Assembly (NCBI GenBank): GCA_037355855.1
Contig: CM074763.1
Span: 124,001-188,000 of the forward strand
Direction of reading: 5' to 3'
DNA: 64,000 nt
DNA from: Pseudo-nitzschia pungens
Lineage: Eukaryota > Bacillariophyta > Bacillariophyceae > Bacillariales > Bacillariaceae
The translations under genes and the position numbers were made by a program. This document shows, in pieces, positions 32,139 through 43,610 of this stretch. The number at the start of each line of letters is the position of its first letter. The first letter of the stretch is position 1. The notes below the pieces were generated by a model. It had not been told where the DNA came from. It searched no databases and worked only from the letters and a program-made list of their open reading frames with translations.

Positions 32139-33094
32139 TCGGTTCGTTGCGCTCTTGCGATAGTAGAGTGACTCGAGATTCGGATTTGATCGAGTTGGAT
32201 CGATCGAAATTATGGATACCGTAGGAATGCGAATCAATGTTTTGGATCGAATGAACTGGAATGATTCCGGTACCCTTATGTGCCACAAGATCGCGGAAGT
32301 TATGATGGAACCGATGAGTTCTACGCAGACGTCGCACAAACAGTATTAATGAACAGAGAACACTCGTCCAACCGTTCCTGCGAAAGCTTTTCTTTCGAAT
32401 GCTGTCGCCATCGTTATCGTTACCAGTGATCTGCGAAACATTCCTCGCTGAACGGTAACCTTACCAGGTAATCTTACGATGCTTGTAGCAATGTTCTGCC
32501 CATTGGTACTGTATTGGAAATACCACCACCAGCCACCAGCGATCCTGCTGAATCACGGAAAAAGTCATGCCAACACACTTCGTCAGCGATTGTTTCTTTC
32601 ATTAATTCGTATCTTTCTTCGACTCACACGATCCAATATTTCGACATTGAATCACGAGTGTCACATCACAAAATCGAATTACGAATGACGTAAGATACGC
32701 TAAGTTACGATTTTGATGAGAGATTTTGATGGATAAATTAATTCATTGGTACCATACGTACTCGTACCTTACGGTAACGTGTGCAGGGTCTAACATTATC
32801 CAGATGATGGACGATAATATGGAGGATTGAGGATGGAGGGATGGACGATAGCCGATAGACGATAGACGCCGATAGACGACGGACAACAACGACGTCTTCA
32901 TCTGCCGTGTGGCTACCTTACTCTCAATATTTTTCTTCAGAACTCGTTGTACACGTTATATTTACATTCCATCGCTCCAAAAAGGACCCACCAGCCGTAC
33001 GAGTACGTATTTCGACACTGAACAACAATCCAGAAGCAACAACAATAGCGATATCGATTACGATAACGATAACAATTACGAAGTAGAAATCATT
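32139..33094. other. Divergent intergenic region
   Basis: About 950 bp between two divergently transcribed genes, likely holding both promoters. It contains GGTAACCTTACC at about 32455-32470, GATAGACGATAGACG-type short repeats at 32820-32885, and a GATAAC-rich leader just upstream of the 33095 start codon. No RNA gene recognised. Confidence 0.55.
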
Positions 33095-33901
33095 ATGACA
33101 AACCTTTCCTTCACGTCCACGGCGGTACTGGCCTCTCTCGCGTGTTCTTCCCTCCCCGAAGCGAATGCGTTCTCACCCACAACGTCGCTGCGACAGTTGT
33201 GGTCGACTACCATACACTCCGGCTTGGCAAACGATCGAACCCATCGTCTGTCCGACACGCTTCTGTACGCGAAAAAGCCCGCCAAAAAGAACAAGAACAA
33301 AAACAAATCACCAGCAAGTGGAGGCGCTGGCTTTGGCAAGGCCGGAGCCGCATCACCGTCCGCTCCCAAGGTCCGCAGCGTCTCGGGTCACGCCGGCAGC
33401 GGCGAAAAACCCCTCAGGCAGGCAGCCAACACCTTCGACGCCATTCTCAAGGAGCACGGCAAGGAATCGGTTCACGACGTCTACTGCTACAGCCCGCTCG
33501 ACCACGAATCCAATGCCGACACGTTTTGGTTCGTCGGAAAGATCGCCGTGTCGCCCGGAACGCAACCACACGAAGCCGTTTTGTCCCAGAAGCGGCTCAT
33601 CCTCGAGTACTCAAAACGGGAGCTTCGACCGCAGAACCTGGGAGGGAAATTCGCTCCGGCGTTGGAGCTGTGGCTGGCGCCGGGGGACAGCGAGATGGAC
33701 GCCGTCCAGAACAAGGTCGACTTTGTCAAGGTGGACGGAACCACCCGGGACCTGCCGGAGGACTTTGACGTGAGGGAAGTAGGATACAACCCCGAGATCT
33801 ACGTCGGAGACGAGGTTACCAAGGGGGGACTTCGGGTTAAGCGGGATCCGGCGACGGGGAAACCGATCAAGCCGGTCTTCGAGGTCAACCAATCGATGTA
33901 A
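33095..33901 (+). CDS. Plastid-targeted protein of unknown function
   Basis: The 268-residue protein starts with a signal peptide and diatom plastid presequence: MTNLSFTSTAVLASLACSSL, then PEANAFSP with Phe at the +1 position of the ANA/F cleavage site, followed by a Ser/Thr/Arg transit segment. After a Lys/Asn-rich linker (about 61-72) and a Gly/Ala/Ser stretch comes a globular domain of about 150 residues: HDVYCYSPLDHESNADTFWF, GKIAVSPGT, EAVLSQKRLILEYSKRELRP, KFAPALELWLAPGDSEMD, and a C-terminal KGGLRVKRDPATGKPIKP. I recognise no characterised family. The start at 33095 is chosen over the longer open frame (from 32909) because only this Met gives a proper targeting sequence. Plastid stroma is the likely site. 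Confidence 0.7.
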   Translation: MTNLSFTSTAVLASLACSSLPEANAFSPTTSLRQLWSTTIHSGLANDRTHRLSDTLLYAKKPAKKNKNKNKSPASGGAGFGKAGAASPSAPKVRSVSGHAGSGEKPLRQAANTFDAILKEHGKESVHDVYCYSPLDHESNADTFWFVGKIAVSPGTQPHEAVLSQKRLILEYSKRELRPQNLGGKFAPALELWLAPGDSEMDAVQNKVDFVKVDGTTRDLPEDFDVREVGYNPEIYVGDEVTKGGLRVKRDPATGKPIKPVFEVNQSM

Positions 33902-34797
33902 CAACACTGTGATACTTTTCTGATACAGTTCTCTGTTCATTCTAGTATAATCGTTTTGAACAGGATTGTGCTCTCCACTCGAATTGGAATTGGGATTGGA
34001 ATTGCAATTAGAATTGGAATGCGCCAACATTCTACAATACAAGACAACATGTTCCCAAAATGCTGTCGGTTCGGAGCATGGGTCGATACAGAGTCGAGGT
34101 TGGGACCACCTCTGTCATTTTGTGATGCGCAAGAAGCGTACACAGCAGAGACCAAATCCTAGTCAAGACCCAAGAAATAGATCGCGAGAAATGCTAGCCG
34201 GTATACAATTACAAAGCAGTACAAATAATAGTAATAATATTAGTTAGCATGTAGACTACACGTACCTCCTTTGTAGCTAGTTCTCAAAATTCTGTGTGTC
34301 CGTGATCCAAAATCATCGTGCTGGTCCGTGCCGTGCCGTGTAGTTGAATATAGTTCTTGTCGGTTCTGTTCGTTCATAGTCATTCGGTGGTTGTGTGTAT
34401 GTGCGTGAATGTGAATGCGATGGAAAAGTGTTTGCGTTCTGATGAATGGGTGTGCGATGATGGTGGTGGTGTCGTCTGTATGAGCTCGGAGAGCTCCCGT
34501 CTTCTTCCCCTTCGAGGGTGGTGTGCTATGTTTGTGCGTTGATGAATTGTTGTGCGATGGTATTGGTGTTCTTTTTGCGATTGAACGCCACTGTCTCGTA
34601 CTATGAGGGTCCCCTTGGTTTGGCATCACTTCTTGTTCAGAGGGAGGATGGATATCGATTCGGGGACCTTTGGACCCTTCAATTCTGCGATGGGTCCTGT
34701 TCGAAACACCGCTGTTGCGTTGTTTTGCGCCGGACAAGACGAGAAGAGACGGCGCAGCTGCTGCTCGCGTTGGTTTCCGCGTTTGTGCCATGGCCTA
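33902..34797. other. Convergent intergenic region
   Basis: Lies between the 3-prime ends of the plastid protein gene (plus) and the HSF gene (minus). It holds an AATTGGAATT-type short repeat at 33980-34020 and otherwise nothing identifiable; parts are probably 3-prime UTR of both genes. Confidence 0.55.
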
Positions 34798-37041
34798 TTA
34801 TTTTCCCCATTGCTCATCCCCGGTGTTTGTGGGATGCGACGCGCCACCGTCGATCTCAAGCTGAAGATACGCCGGAGGAGGGGACGGGGAAAATGTGGTG
34901 GAAGACGACTCGAACGTCGCCGTGGTGTTGTGGCCTGGGGATCCACCACCACTGCTACCACCCATGGTGTTCTTCCGGTGATGGGGCCAGAGATATTCTC
35001 CAGAGGCTTCGGTGATGCCCGACAGGGAACGCTGTTTTTTTAGGCCTGGCTTAGAAAAGTTCTGCTGAACCCTACCGAGCAGAGACATCGATCGCTGCTT
35101 GGGGAGGTACAATTCGTAGGTGTTGTTGGCCAGAATCGGCGAGTTACCGTGATTGGAGGAGTGTGTGGTGGACAGGGACGAGGTCGGGGACGACGACCGA
35201 TGGCAGAGCTGGAGATTCGGTTCGCTGACCGATACCGTGGAGGACATCGACGTCGTGGTAGGCGGCTTGTTGCTTCCGACCTCGACGGCTTGGTGTGGAT
35301 GCAAAAGCCGGGACCGACTCTTGCCACAGTGCTTTCGTTTCAAGCCCTTGAGGAGATTTGCGGCACTTTGAACCCCCCTACTGCCAGGGCTGAGGTCTGC
35401 GAAGGAATCGCTCTGAAACATGGCGTCGCCGAACGGTTGAGGCGCGGAATGCGACAGAGCCGGGACCGGAGCGGCGGCAACAGCAGCCACCGCAGCGGAG
35501 GCCAGATTCTTGGGTTGTTTCGGTTTGGACGGGCCACATGCCTGGGAAGGAGCCATGTTGTAGAAATTGGGCTCGGTTTGAACATCCGCGGGCTGCTTGA
35601 GAGAAGGACAGGGATGAACGACACCAACACAAACATCGTTAAGAGGATAAAATTCTATCCACCGCGAGGAACATAAGCATTCAAGATATATCCTACGAAA
35701 TAGCACGTACCTGTTTGTGCCCCGTGCCCTTTATCTTCTGCCGCTGCATACGAAGGCACAATTGGGGGCGTCCTCTCAGGAAGAGCTCATGGTAATACGC
35801 TCCAGCATCAACGCCCTGTGTGAGTCTTCTGAATCCATACAAATTCAACTGCAGTGTTGTTTAGTGGTTCGGTGTCCAGACATGGCAAAAAGAATATCGA
35901 GTTGGCATCATAACGCAATGGAGTATGTGTGAGTAATGGAATTCGGGCTACATAGCTTGTATCGAAAGACAAACTAGATACTAACTGGAGGAGGGAAATA
36001 GAAAGAGAGATTTCGTAGAAACGTGCCTGTCTTTGAAACGAGGTCAGCTTCGTTTGGCGGAAGTACCTTCAGGGGTTTGTAAGTTGGTGGATGGCGAATC
36101 AAACAACGCGAAGCGGGTGAGTGCTCAAAAGAATCGTCGAATGCAATGTCATCCCATCGAACAAACGGTGAAAGCAACAACATACAACACCAAGCTGCGC
36201 TGATTGCTTACTTAGGCATGATCTTGGTGATAAACTCCGCCGGCTTCCGCACGAGAAAGGCTCGCCCGTGGGGAAGCCAGCCCACAACGGAAGGATCGTC
36301 GTCGTTATCCAGCATGGTGTGAAGCTTCTCCGGAAAGGGCTGGGTGACTCCACCGGTTTTCTTTCGCACCACGTTCAGGGCATCCGGAACGTTCGAATAA
36401 TCGTGATAGATGTGAGGAACCCCCTTCTTGGTGGTGGCTGTGGGTGCAAGCGATGGCAGTAGGGAGGATCGGTCTGTATTATTGTTGGAAACGGCCGGGC
36501 TGCTTCTAGACAAGAGCAACGGAGGCGGATTTCCAGGGTGTTGATTCTTTGGAGTGTGCTTTGCCGATCCCGAGTCCTTTTCACTTTCTTCCCAGGGAGA
36601 CTTGAGAGCACCCGACGGTGGCGTGACCTCGTTTCGCACGGATGCGTTTGCTGTCGCTTCTGTGGTTGATTTCCAACGGGTGACTGCTGTTGCTGCTGCT
36701 GCTGTTCCCCCCCCCTTGGGATCAATTCCGGCCAGCGAACCTGAACCGTGCTGTCGATGGTACTCGTTCAGCTGAGAAATGATCTTCGAAGTCGTTCTCG
36801 GGTGGAGGCTCGCCTGATTCACGAAGCGTTCTATCCAATTCTGCGAACTTTCGGAGGTGCGAGTCGCAGAATGATGATCGCTGTTGATGCCATCGGCATC
36901 CCTCCGGGAAGACGAGGCCCCTTCCATAATAGGCACCGACATTGACAGAGTGTTCAATACTGGTACTGATACTCCATCGCAACCACTTCCTCGTTGAACC
37001 ATGCTCTGCACCCTCTCATTCCACTCACGACTGGTTTCCAT
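34798..37041 (-). CDS. Heat shock factor (HSF)-type transcription factor, four exons
   Basis: Exons on the minus strand: 37041-36212, 36066-36027, 35848-35711 and about 35595-34798; total 1806 nt, 601 residues. The HSF DNA-binding domain spans residues 235-335 across exons 1-4: [68 protein letters not shown] and a basic KIKGTGHKQ end. Residues 1-234 are a low-complexity Ser/Thr/Asn-rich region, and the C-terminal 265 residues are Ser/Pro-rich with no clear HR-A/B coiled coil, as is common in diatom HSFs. Introns 1 and 3 are GT-AG (145 and 115 bp); intron 2 (36026-35849) appears to begin with GC. HSFs are the largest transcription factor family in diatoms; the target genes here are unknown. 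The first exon-4 codon could be 35595 or 35592 (two adjacent AGs). Confidence 0.88.
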
Positions 37042-38738
37042 AGTACGTCTAGCCTGGTCCTACGATTGGTAATCCGGTTTCCACCATCAATGTGTCTAGA
37101 GCACAAAAGTGTCAACAAACAACCAATGCAATGGCATGCAGCTGTCGACGGGGATTCGTTTTGCAACAGGAAAATAGAGGAAACAAGTCCAATGAAGTAG
37201 CGTATGGATTCTAACTGTTCATGTCGCGTTTGTTGAGAACTCCTTCATTGGAAAAGTCGATGTCTATCGAAGAGCGGCACTCGATGATGTACAAGTTCCT
37301 TTCGGTATTGATTAAGAGCTAAGTGGCAAGTACTGTATCTAACCTGTGCTTGGCGGAAAAGAAAGAAGAAGTCCAATGGGAACGAAGAAATTGGATGTGA
37401 ATGCCCAAAAGCAAACTATTCACAGACATTAATCACCAAAATCATCATTCTGACAGCTCTTTGCGTCACAGAAGAGAACCGCGCCATCAAACGCACATAA
37501 AAGCCTTTGACACTCTGCTTCGCAACTATTATTTTCGAAAATTTGGCATAAGCCTTGAAAACAGTATGTTTGCTCACTTCTTGAATTATTCGTTATTCCA
37601 TCCCAAAAAAATACGAAGTAAGGCCTTACTTCGTAGTAATAATTCATCAAAGTGGAAAATAACACTTTCGACCACTCGAGATCAGTCCAATGGCCAGCAA
37701 CGACATGGGAAATAACTCCGCAGTCTGTACGCACCAGCAGTACGATTCCAGTTCTTTTGCGGACCTCTGTTCTGTTCTTGCAACACGCAGCAGAGTGCCA
37801 CACAAAACAACACAAACCATTATGACTGATACTTCTACTAGCACTACTAGTAGTAGTACTACAACCTACTACTGTTCTCCATTCTTTCACGCCAAACATC
37901 AGCATACCAAAAAGGGCACCACCAGCAGGCCCCTCATCATTTTTGCTCCTACTACTAGACTATTACTAGTACGTGTAGGACTAGTAGTACTAGTATTATT
38001 AATTATCAGGTAGCTTTCTGTAAACTGACCTCAAGCGACCTTCGTAGAAGAATACTGGATTTGAGGGTTTTTGTGAAACATAGTAATCACCTCACACAAG
38101 ACATTCTTGTGGTCATCATGGCACCAACAACACATGCTGACGACAGTTAGCACCAGGATTCCAAAATGTCATTGCTAGTAGTACTACGCAAAGATTCTGT
38201 TATTCTTTTCGTTCTCGCTGGTGTATTATGCCGACTACGCGCACTAATCAACTGGATGAATAATCAAAATAGTAGCATGACCATTTTCTCTGAACATTGA
38301 GTGATCAAAAACGCTTACTGCTGACTTGGAGAGTAGTAGTACATGGTAATGATGCACTTTCACCGCCTTTTTGGTACTACTAGTACTACTACTAGTACTG
38401 ATTTATTGATTTTTTCTATTCTTCACTGTCAGTTTTCGCAAAATCAGGACTACTACAACAGCATGTACTAGCAATGCCATTTCACATGAGGCCAACAAGC
38501 AATACAATTTTAATGCATCAACGTAGCTCCTACTATCTCGGGCATGGAAATTGACACATGAGCGTGCAGAAGAACAAATGGCTCCAATCTATAGCACGAG
38601 TTCATTATTTGTCACTTGCCAGACCGTTTCCACAATCCTGGGACGACCTTCACTGCGACAACGCCTCATGCGAACCCCAACAAAAAAAAGGGAGGAGAAA
38701 ATGGATCCATCACAATCCAGTGATTTCGTTCCGTTTCA
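37042..38738. other. Intergenic region with small ACTAGTAC island
   Basis: No supported gene. ACTAGTAG/GTACTAG clusters at about 37836-37862, 37955-38000 and 38330-38400 resemble the island at 8.5-10.4 kb. The left part (37042-37200) should include the HSF promoter. Confidence 0.55.
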
Positions 38739-40755
38739 TCAATAATGCAGCCAGGCCTTTTGCCATTGCCGTTGATAGACATAGACCCCCCGGATTTTCC
38801 AGTAGGCTTCCTTGAGAGCGTCTGGTCGGCTCTTGATGTATTCGTTGCACGTTTTGTAGGTCTTGGATTCATTTTTGCAGTCCATAAAGAACCGATTTCC
38901 GGCAACACTGCCGCACAGCGCCGTGTTGAGCACGAGACGCATGTTCCGGAACTTGGTTCCCGCGCAATTCGTCGAATCGCCTGCAGACGCAACAAAAATG
39001 GAAAAAGAAGAATCATTTGTGAGAACTGGGAGTCCCGGCATCGTCTCGTCTTGTCTCGTCTCGCCCTGTCAATCCTCTCTCTTACCGATTGGAAAGTTCC
39101 CGTACGGCAGGGGCCACTCCTCCGGATTCGGCACGACCCGTTTCGCCTCGTCCGTTTCGCTCGCCGTCCGGATGGCGTCCACCAGGTTGTCGGGAACGGA
39201 AGTGTGCGGCGAGAACACCCACGTCCGAATGTGCCGGTAGATAGGATCCCACTCCAACGCAAAAATCCCCCCGCCCTTTTGATTGAGGGGCTCGCCGAGG
39301 GATCCGCCCTCCGCGTCGATGGCGACGCAGCCCTGGTTGAGCCACTGGTGGGGATCGTACACGTAGCAATTCCGGGCCTCCCGCATGGTCATGTCGGGGA
39401 TTCCCGTCTTCTTGTCCGGAATCCCCACCGCCGTGTCCCACGTCCCGGTCATGGAGCCCTCCGGGACGTCGTACATGTTGCACCGCTTTGTGGTGTGGAG
39501 GGCAGTCTTGGCTTCGGACTGAAAGTTGACGCCCTCGACGATATCGATCTCTCCGTTGACCGGCCAATTGGCCTCGTCGGTCAACCAAAAGGCGGGCCAC
39601 GTCCCGCATCCCGCCGGCATGTGGCGGACGTCGATGACGAACAATCCCCGGTTGAATCGTTTCTTCCCCTCCAATCGGACGGATTCTCTCGGGCCGGCAT
39701 CGGTGGCAGCCGTCTGGAGGTACAAGAAGGGTTTTTTTTGGGTGTTGGAGTCGGAAGATTTTCCGTCCTCGTTGATCAATCGCCTCCGAACCAGCGTGTC
39801 CAGTTCGTCGGGTTCGTGGCTGATGTTGGCAATGGCAATTTTCTTGGCTCGTTCCTCGTTCACGTACGATATGTATCCGTTCGATCCCACCGAATCCGGT
39901 CCTTCGTAAAACGTGTAATATCCAAAAAAGTCTTCCCCCTCCTAAAACAAACAAACAAACAAACAAACAAACCAACAGACAGAAAAACATGAGTCCGATA
40001 GTTATAAAAAGAAGATTCGACACGGCAACAACAGTAACAAATAGCGTGGTGAACAGCAATCCAAAACGAGCAAAAACATTGTTTCCAATCCTCCTCCACA
40101 CACTGCTTCGTGACGCAAACAAAAGGCACCCCTGCTATCAAGGCGCGATTCGGTGCGTTGCCCTACCCTACCCTACCCTACCCACCTGTCGCTCTATCAA
40201 TTCGTACGGACCCACCGGCTGGTTCGGAGGACCCACGAATTTTGCCCCCACCGAGAACGCCGCGATCACCAACCCGAATGCTAGAACGCACAAACCCGTC
40301 ATGGACAGAAAGCGTCCCCCGACGTTCTTCCACGACGCATCGGCCTTCTCTCGCTCTCGATCACGAAGGTCGTTCCCACCACCGGGCATCACCACGGACC
40401 GGCTGCGAAAGGACCGATCCCTCTCGGACATGGTGATCAGCGGCGTGTCCATGTCCACGTGCAGGTGCTCGTGCAGAATCTTGTCCTCCAGCTCGTCGTC
40501 GTCGTCCCGAATGGACAAGAGTCGCGCCGACAATCGATCCGCGGCGATGGATTGCCGCCGAACCATCTTTCCGCTCATCGCGCCAAAGTATTTCGATCCG
40601 TCGTCGTCGTCGTCGTCGTGGGGATCGTCATCGGAGTCTTCGTTGTCGTTGTAGTAGTCGTCGTTGTTGTCATTATTGTCAACATCGTCTCCGTTTGACA
40701 GGAGAGGGGTGTTCTCCTTTGGTGCATCTGCATCTGCAACGTGCAGGTTCTGCAT
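38739..40755 (-). CDS. Membrane-anchored glycoside hydrolase family 16 enzyme (Lam16A-like beta-glucanase)
   Basis: Exons on the minus strand: 40755-40186, 39941-39086, 38980-38739; total 1668 nt, 555 residues. Residues 1-149 are cytosolic, very acidic, and contain ENTPLL (14-19), an acidic di-leucine signal. A single helix (150-172, FLSMTGLCVLAFGLVIAAF) acts as signal anchor, so the enzyme domain faces a lumen. The GH16 domain starts at YELIERQ/EGEDFFGYYTFY across the first splice junction. The catalytic motif is GEIDIVEG with Glu321, Asp323 and Glu326; TWPAFWLTD precedes it, and GGGIFALEWD, NTALCGSVAG and FFMDC follow. The family hydrolyses or transglycosylates beta-1,3-glucans. Diatoms store chrysolaminarin, a beta-1,3/1,6-glucan, in vacuoles, so action on it is plausible but inferred. 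Both introns are GT-AG (244 and 105 bp). Confidence 0.88.
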
Positions 40756-42162
40756 GGTGTCTTTTGTTTTGTTTTGTTTTGTTTTGTTTTGTGTCGTTTC
40801 GTTTCGTGTCGTTGACTCTCTCAATAGATCCGCTGACTGCTCCAGTGAGAGTTCAAGCGTTGAGTCGTAGGATAGGTTTTCTGTCGCAATCCAAGTGGTA
40901 TGCAGTATGCAGTATGCAGTATGTCTGGTGTGCCTTCCGTCGCGTCGAAAGGATATCCCACAAACGCCGAGCGAGGAGTTGCCCGAGGGATTGTTCTGTC
41001 AAAAAGCGGTATGTACAAGCACAAAACGTTCGTAGATACGGAGTAAGTTACGAAGTATTATGTATCTTTTTTTCGTTTTGCCGATGCGATATCCAGGCAG
41101 CACGGAAAGGAAGTAAGGTTTAAAAGCAATGAGTCACTAGCTGGCAAGATAATTGTACCGGTAAGGTTACTCGTAGCCAGCTTGTTGTGGACACAATACA
41201 TATTACATATCCAACCGAGAGACGATGCAACAGATACCGGTAATTAAGATATCTTCGCGGTAGACAAGGAAGTCCGAAGTCTTTCTTTTCTTCCTCGCTC
41301 CTCGCTCCGTCAAGCTCGTCCCACCAAAATGAAAAAGGAGGTTCTCGTTTCTCCGCTTGTTCTCCCCGACAACGAACGTGCGAACCATACTCGTACGTGC
41401 GGGTAAGTACGATAATTGTTGCGTACAATTATAAGTGCGTATCCTTGTGGAATAGGAAGTAGTACGGTGGAATATATTCCTTGCTTTCCGTGTGACATTC
41501 CATGTTCGCCAATACTACGTACTACCGTACATACCCGTACCGGTACGTTTTAACAAGCGGGACCTCGTGTGGACGGATGAGACAGACTTCGATTCATTCG
41601 ATTCGATTCGATTCGATTCGATTCAATCGAATCACACTTCTTGTCCGGTAAGGCAACTCATCACAAATACCGGTAAGACCTGACCGGTAAACCTTACCGG
41701 TAACCTTACCGTAAGGTTTACGAAACCTTGTCATGATGGACATCGTCCAATCTTTTTCGTTGTGGAAACAAAAAAGTAAGGTTACGGGTATGTTCGACTT
41801 GATTGACTAAATAATCTTATGGACTACCGTACGTTGAGAACAGGTTGAGAACACCTCATCGCAATCATCCATCGGCTTTTTTTTTTTCTGACGTTTAGAT
41901 CCAACAAGCTTGCCCTTTGCGAATCAATCGAAATTCGACTCACCCCAGTCTGACAACGGTTTCTTGACAGCGAATCGTTCTCAATGACTAACCTTACTCG
42001 TACCGTAACCTTACTGTGACACGAGCATTGACTTGGCTATCCATATCCGTATCGGTATATACGAGTACACCTACACATACACCATCACACTCATACACAT
42101 ACCCATTGAAGCACAACTCGAACGAGAAAAGCAGAAGCAACCGGTCAACCAAGGATTCGACA
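40756..42162. other. Divergent intergenic region
   Basis: Lies between the GH16 gene (minus) and the PsbP-like gene (plus). CAAAA pentamers (minus sense, 40760-40795) abut the GH16 start. A GCAGTAT repeat occurs at about 40905-40925, GATTC pentamers at 41590-41625, and dense ACCGGTAA/GGTAACCTTACC words at 41640-41720. No gene seen. Confidence 0.6.
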
Positions 42163-43043
42163 ATGATGACGAAACAATACGCAATCCTAGCTCTCTTCGC
42201 CTGCCTTTCGGGAGCCCACGGCCTCTCTCCCGAGGTCTCTCGCCGCCAGAGTTTCCGGGCCCTGGTCGGAGGAGTCGCCACCGCCGTCGTCCCGAGCGTT
42301 CTCCCCCTTCTCCCCGCCAACGCCGTGATCGATGAGGAAACCCCGCGCGTCGTCACCCGAATGGGCGGCCTGCTCGAGCCATTCCAGGACGGACCCCGCA
42401 GCATCAAAATGATGGCTCCCTCCGGATGGAACAAATTCGACGGAGAGGTCGGAGCCTACGACCTCAAGTGGCAGGACCTGGTGTCGTCCACCGAGAACAT
42501 CAAGATCTCGTCGACCCCGGTCAAGTCCACCACGACGTCCATCGATGCCCTCGGAGAGGTCCAGACGGTCGGAGAATCCCTCGCCGCCAAGCGCAACGCC
42601 AAGCTCGTCTCCGCCACCGAGCGCCTCACCGACGGCGTTTTGTTCTACAAGTTCGACTTTGCCATCGCCGACGGAACCCACCAACTGCTGCAGCTCTGTA
42701 TCTGCAAGGGAAAGCTCTGGAGCATCGACGCCAACTCAACGGTACGTGGCATCGGGTCGTGCCCAAAACGAAATGGGTTGTATTGCCCTGATTACGGTGC
42801 CAAGCTCGTCGTCGTCGTCGTCGTCGTCTTTGTTTGTTCGCTCGCTCGCTCGATCCCCCGGCTCTCACCAATTTCGTCTCTTCTGCCTCGTTTCTCGTTC
42901 CGATCATTGATTCGATTGAATGGAATGTCTTCCTATTCTCTGGTCACGCACGCATTCGTTGTTCGAAACAGGAAAAGCGCTGGGCTAAGCGATCGGAGTT
43001 GTACGAGAATGTCCTCGGATCCTTCATGCCCAAGTTGGCTTAA
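42163..43043 (+). CDS. PsbP-domain protein of the thylakoid lumen
   Basis: Exons 42163-42741 and 42972-43043 give 216 residues; the 230-bp intron is GT-AG (ACG/GTACGT and AACAG/GAAAAG, phase 0). An ER-type signal peptide (MMTKQYAILALFACLSGAHG) is followed by a short transit segment and a twin-arginine lumen signal: RRQSFRALVGG, a hydrophobic VVPSVLPLLP, and ANA before VIDEE. The mature part has PsbP-type motifs: MMAPSGWNKFDGEVGAYDLK, VQTVGESLAAKR, GVLFYKFDFAIADGTHQLLQ, GKLWSIDANST, and in exon 2 the final helix KRWAKRSELYENVLGSF. PsbP and PsbP-like proteins assist photosystem II or its assembly. Whether this is the true extrinsic subunit or a PPL/PPD-type homologue cannot be told. Confidence 0.82.
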
Positions 43044-43610
43044 CTATTCCATCCATCCATCCATCCATCCAATAGTCGAGTCCATTTCTGCAAGCGCAGC
43101 CGCTACCGGATCTTCTTAAAAAAAAAGTTCAGTGCATTCGTTGTGTTGCACGAACTACGAGTACAATAGTCGTTTTATGGAATGAAAGAACACGCAAAGA
43201 TATAGTTTTTTCCGAATCGTGATTTGGTGGCCCATTCGTTGTGCGACGTCGTTCCGTCGTTTGAGAAAGTGCTGATTGCGTCGACAAACAGTGGAGGACC
43301 TGGGATTGTCTATGTCTTCAACAACGTTGGGACAACACCTAATTTTAGTGTCTGGGGCGGTGTACGAGTAGTTGACATAATGAATTTTTCAAACCTAGAA
43401 AAGGCCTGATTCTAACGGTAACGGTGCCGTAATAACACCGTGCGCATTTTCGGCAACAGTACTCGACATGATGAATTGCAAACACGAGGGAAATGATGCG
43501 TTCAGCGGTAGCGATAAGTTATTCTGTAATCATTACGAGGGTGTTTACTACTCTGCACGGAACGATATTCGTGGGATCATCGAAATCCAGCTCGCGTCGT
43601 ATCGCAGCTT
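43044..43610. other. Convergent intergenic region
   Basis: A CCAT tetramer array (about 43049-43072) directly follows the stop codon of the PsbP-like gene. The rest is probably 3-prime UTR of both flanking genes; no gene is seen. Confidence 0.6.

Noticed and set aside
32909..33094. N-terminal extension of the plastid protein
   Set aside because: It would bury the signal peptide that begins at the Met at 33095.
43224..43409. Short plus-strand frame after the PsbP-like gene
   Set aside because: It lies in the likely 3-prime UTR and has no conserved feature.
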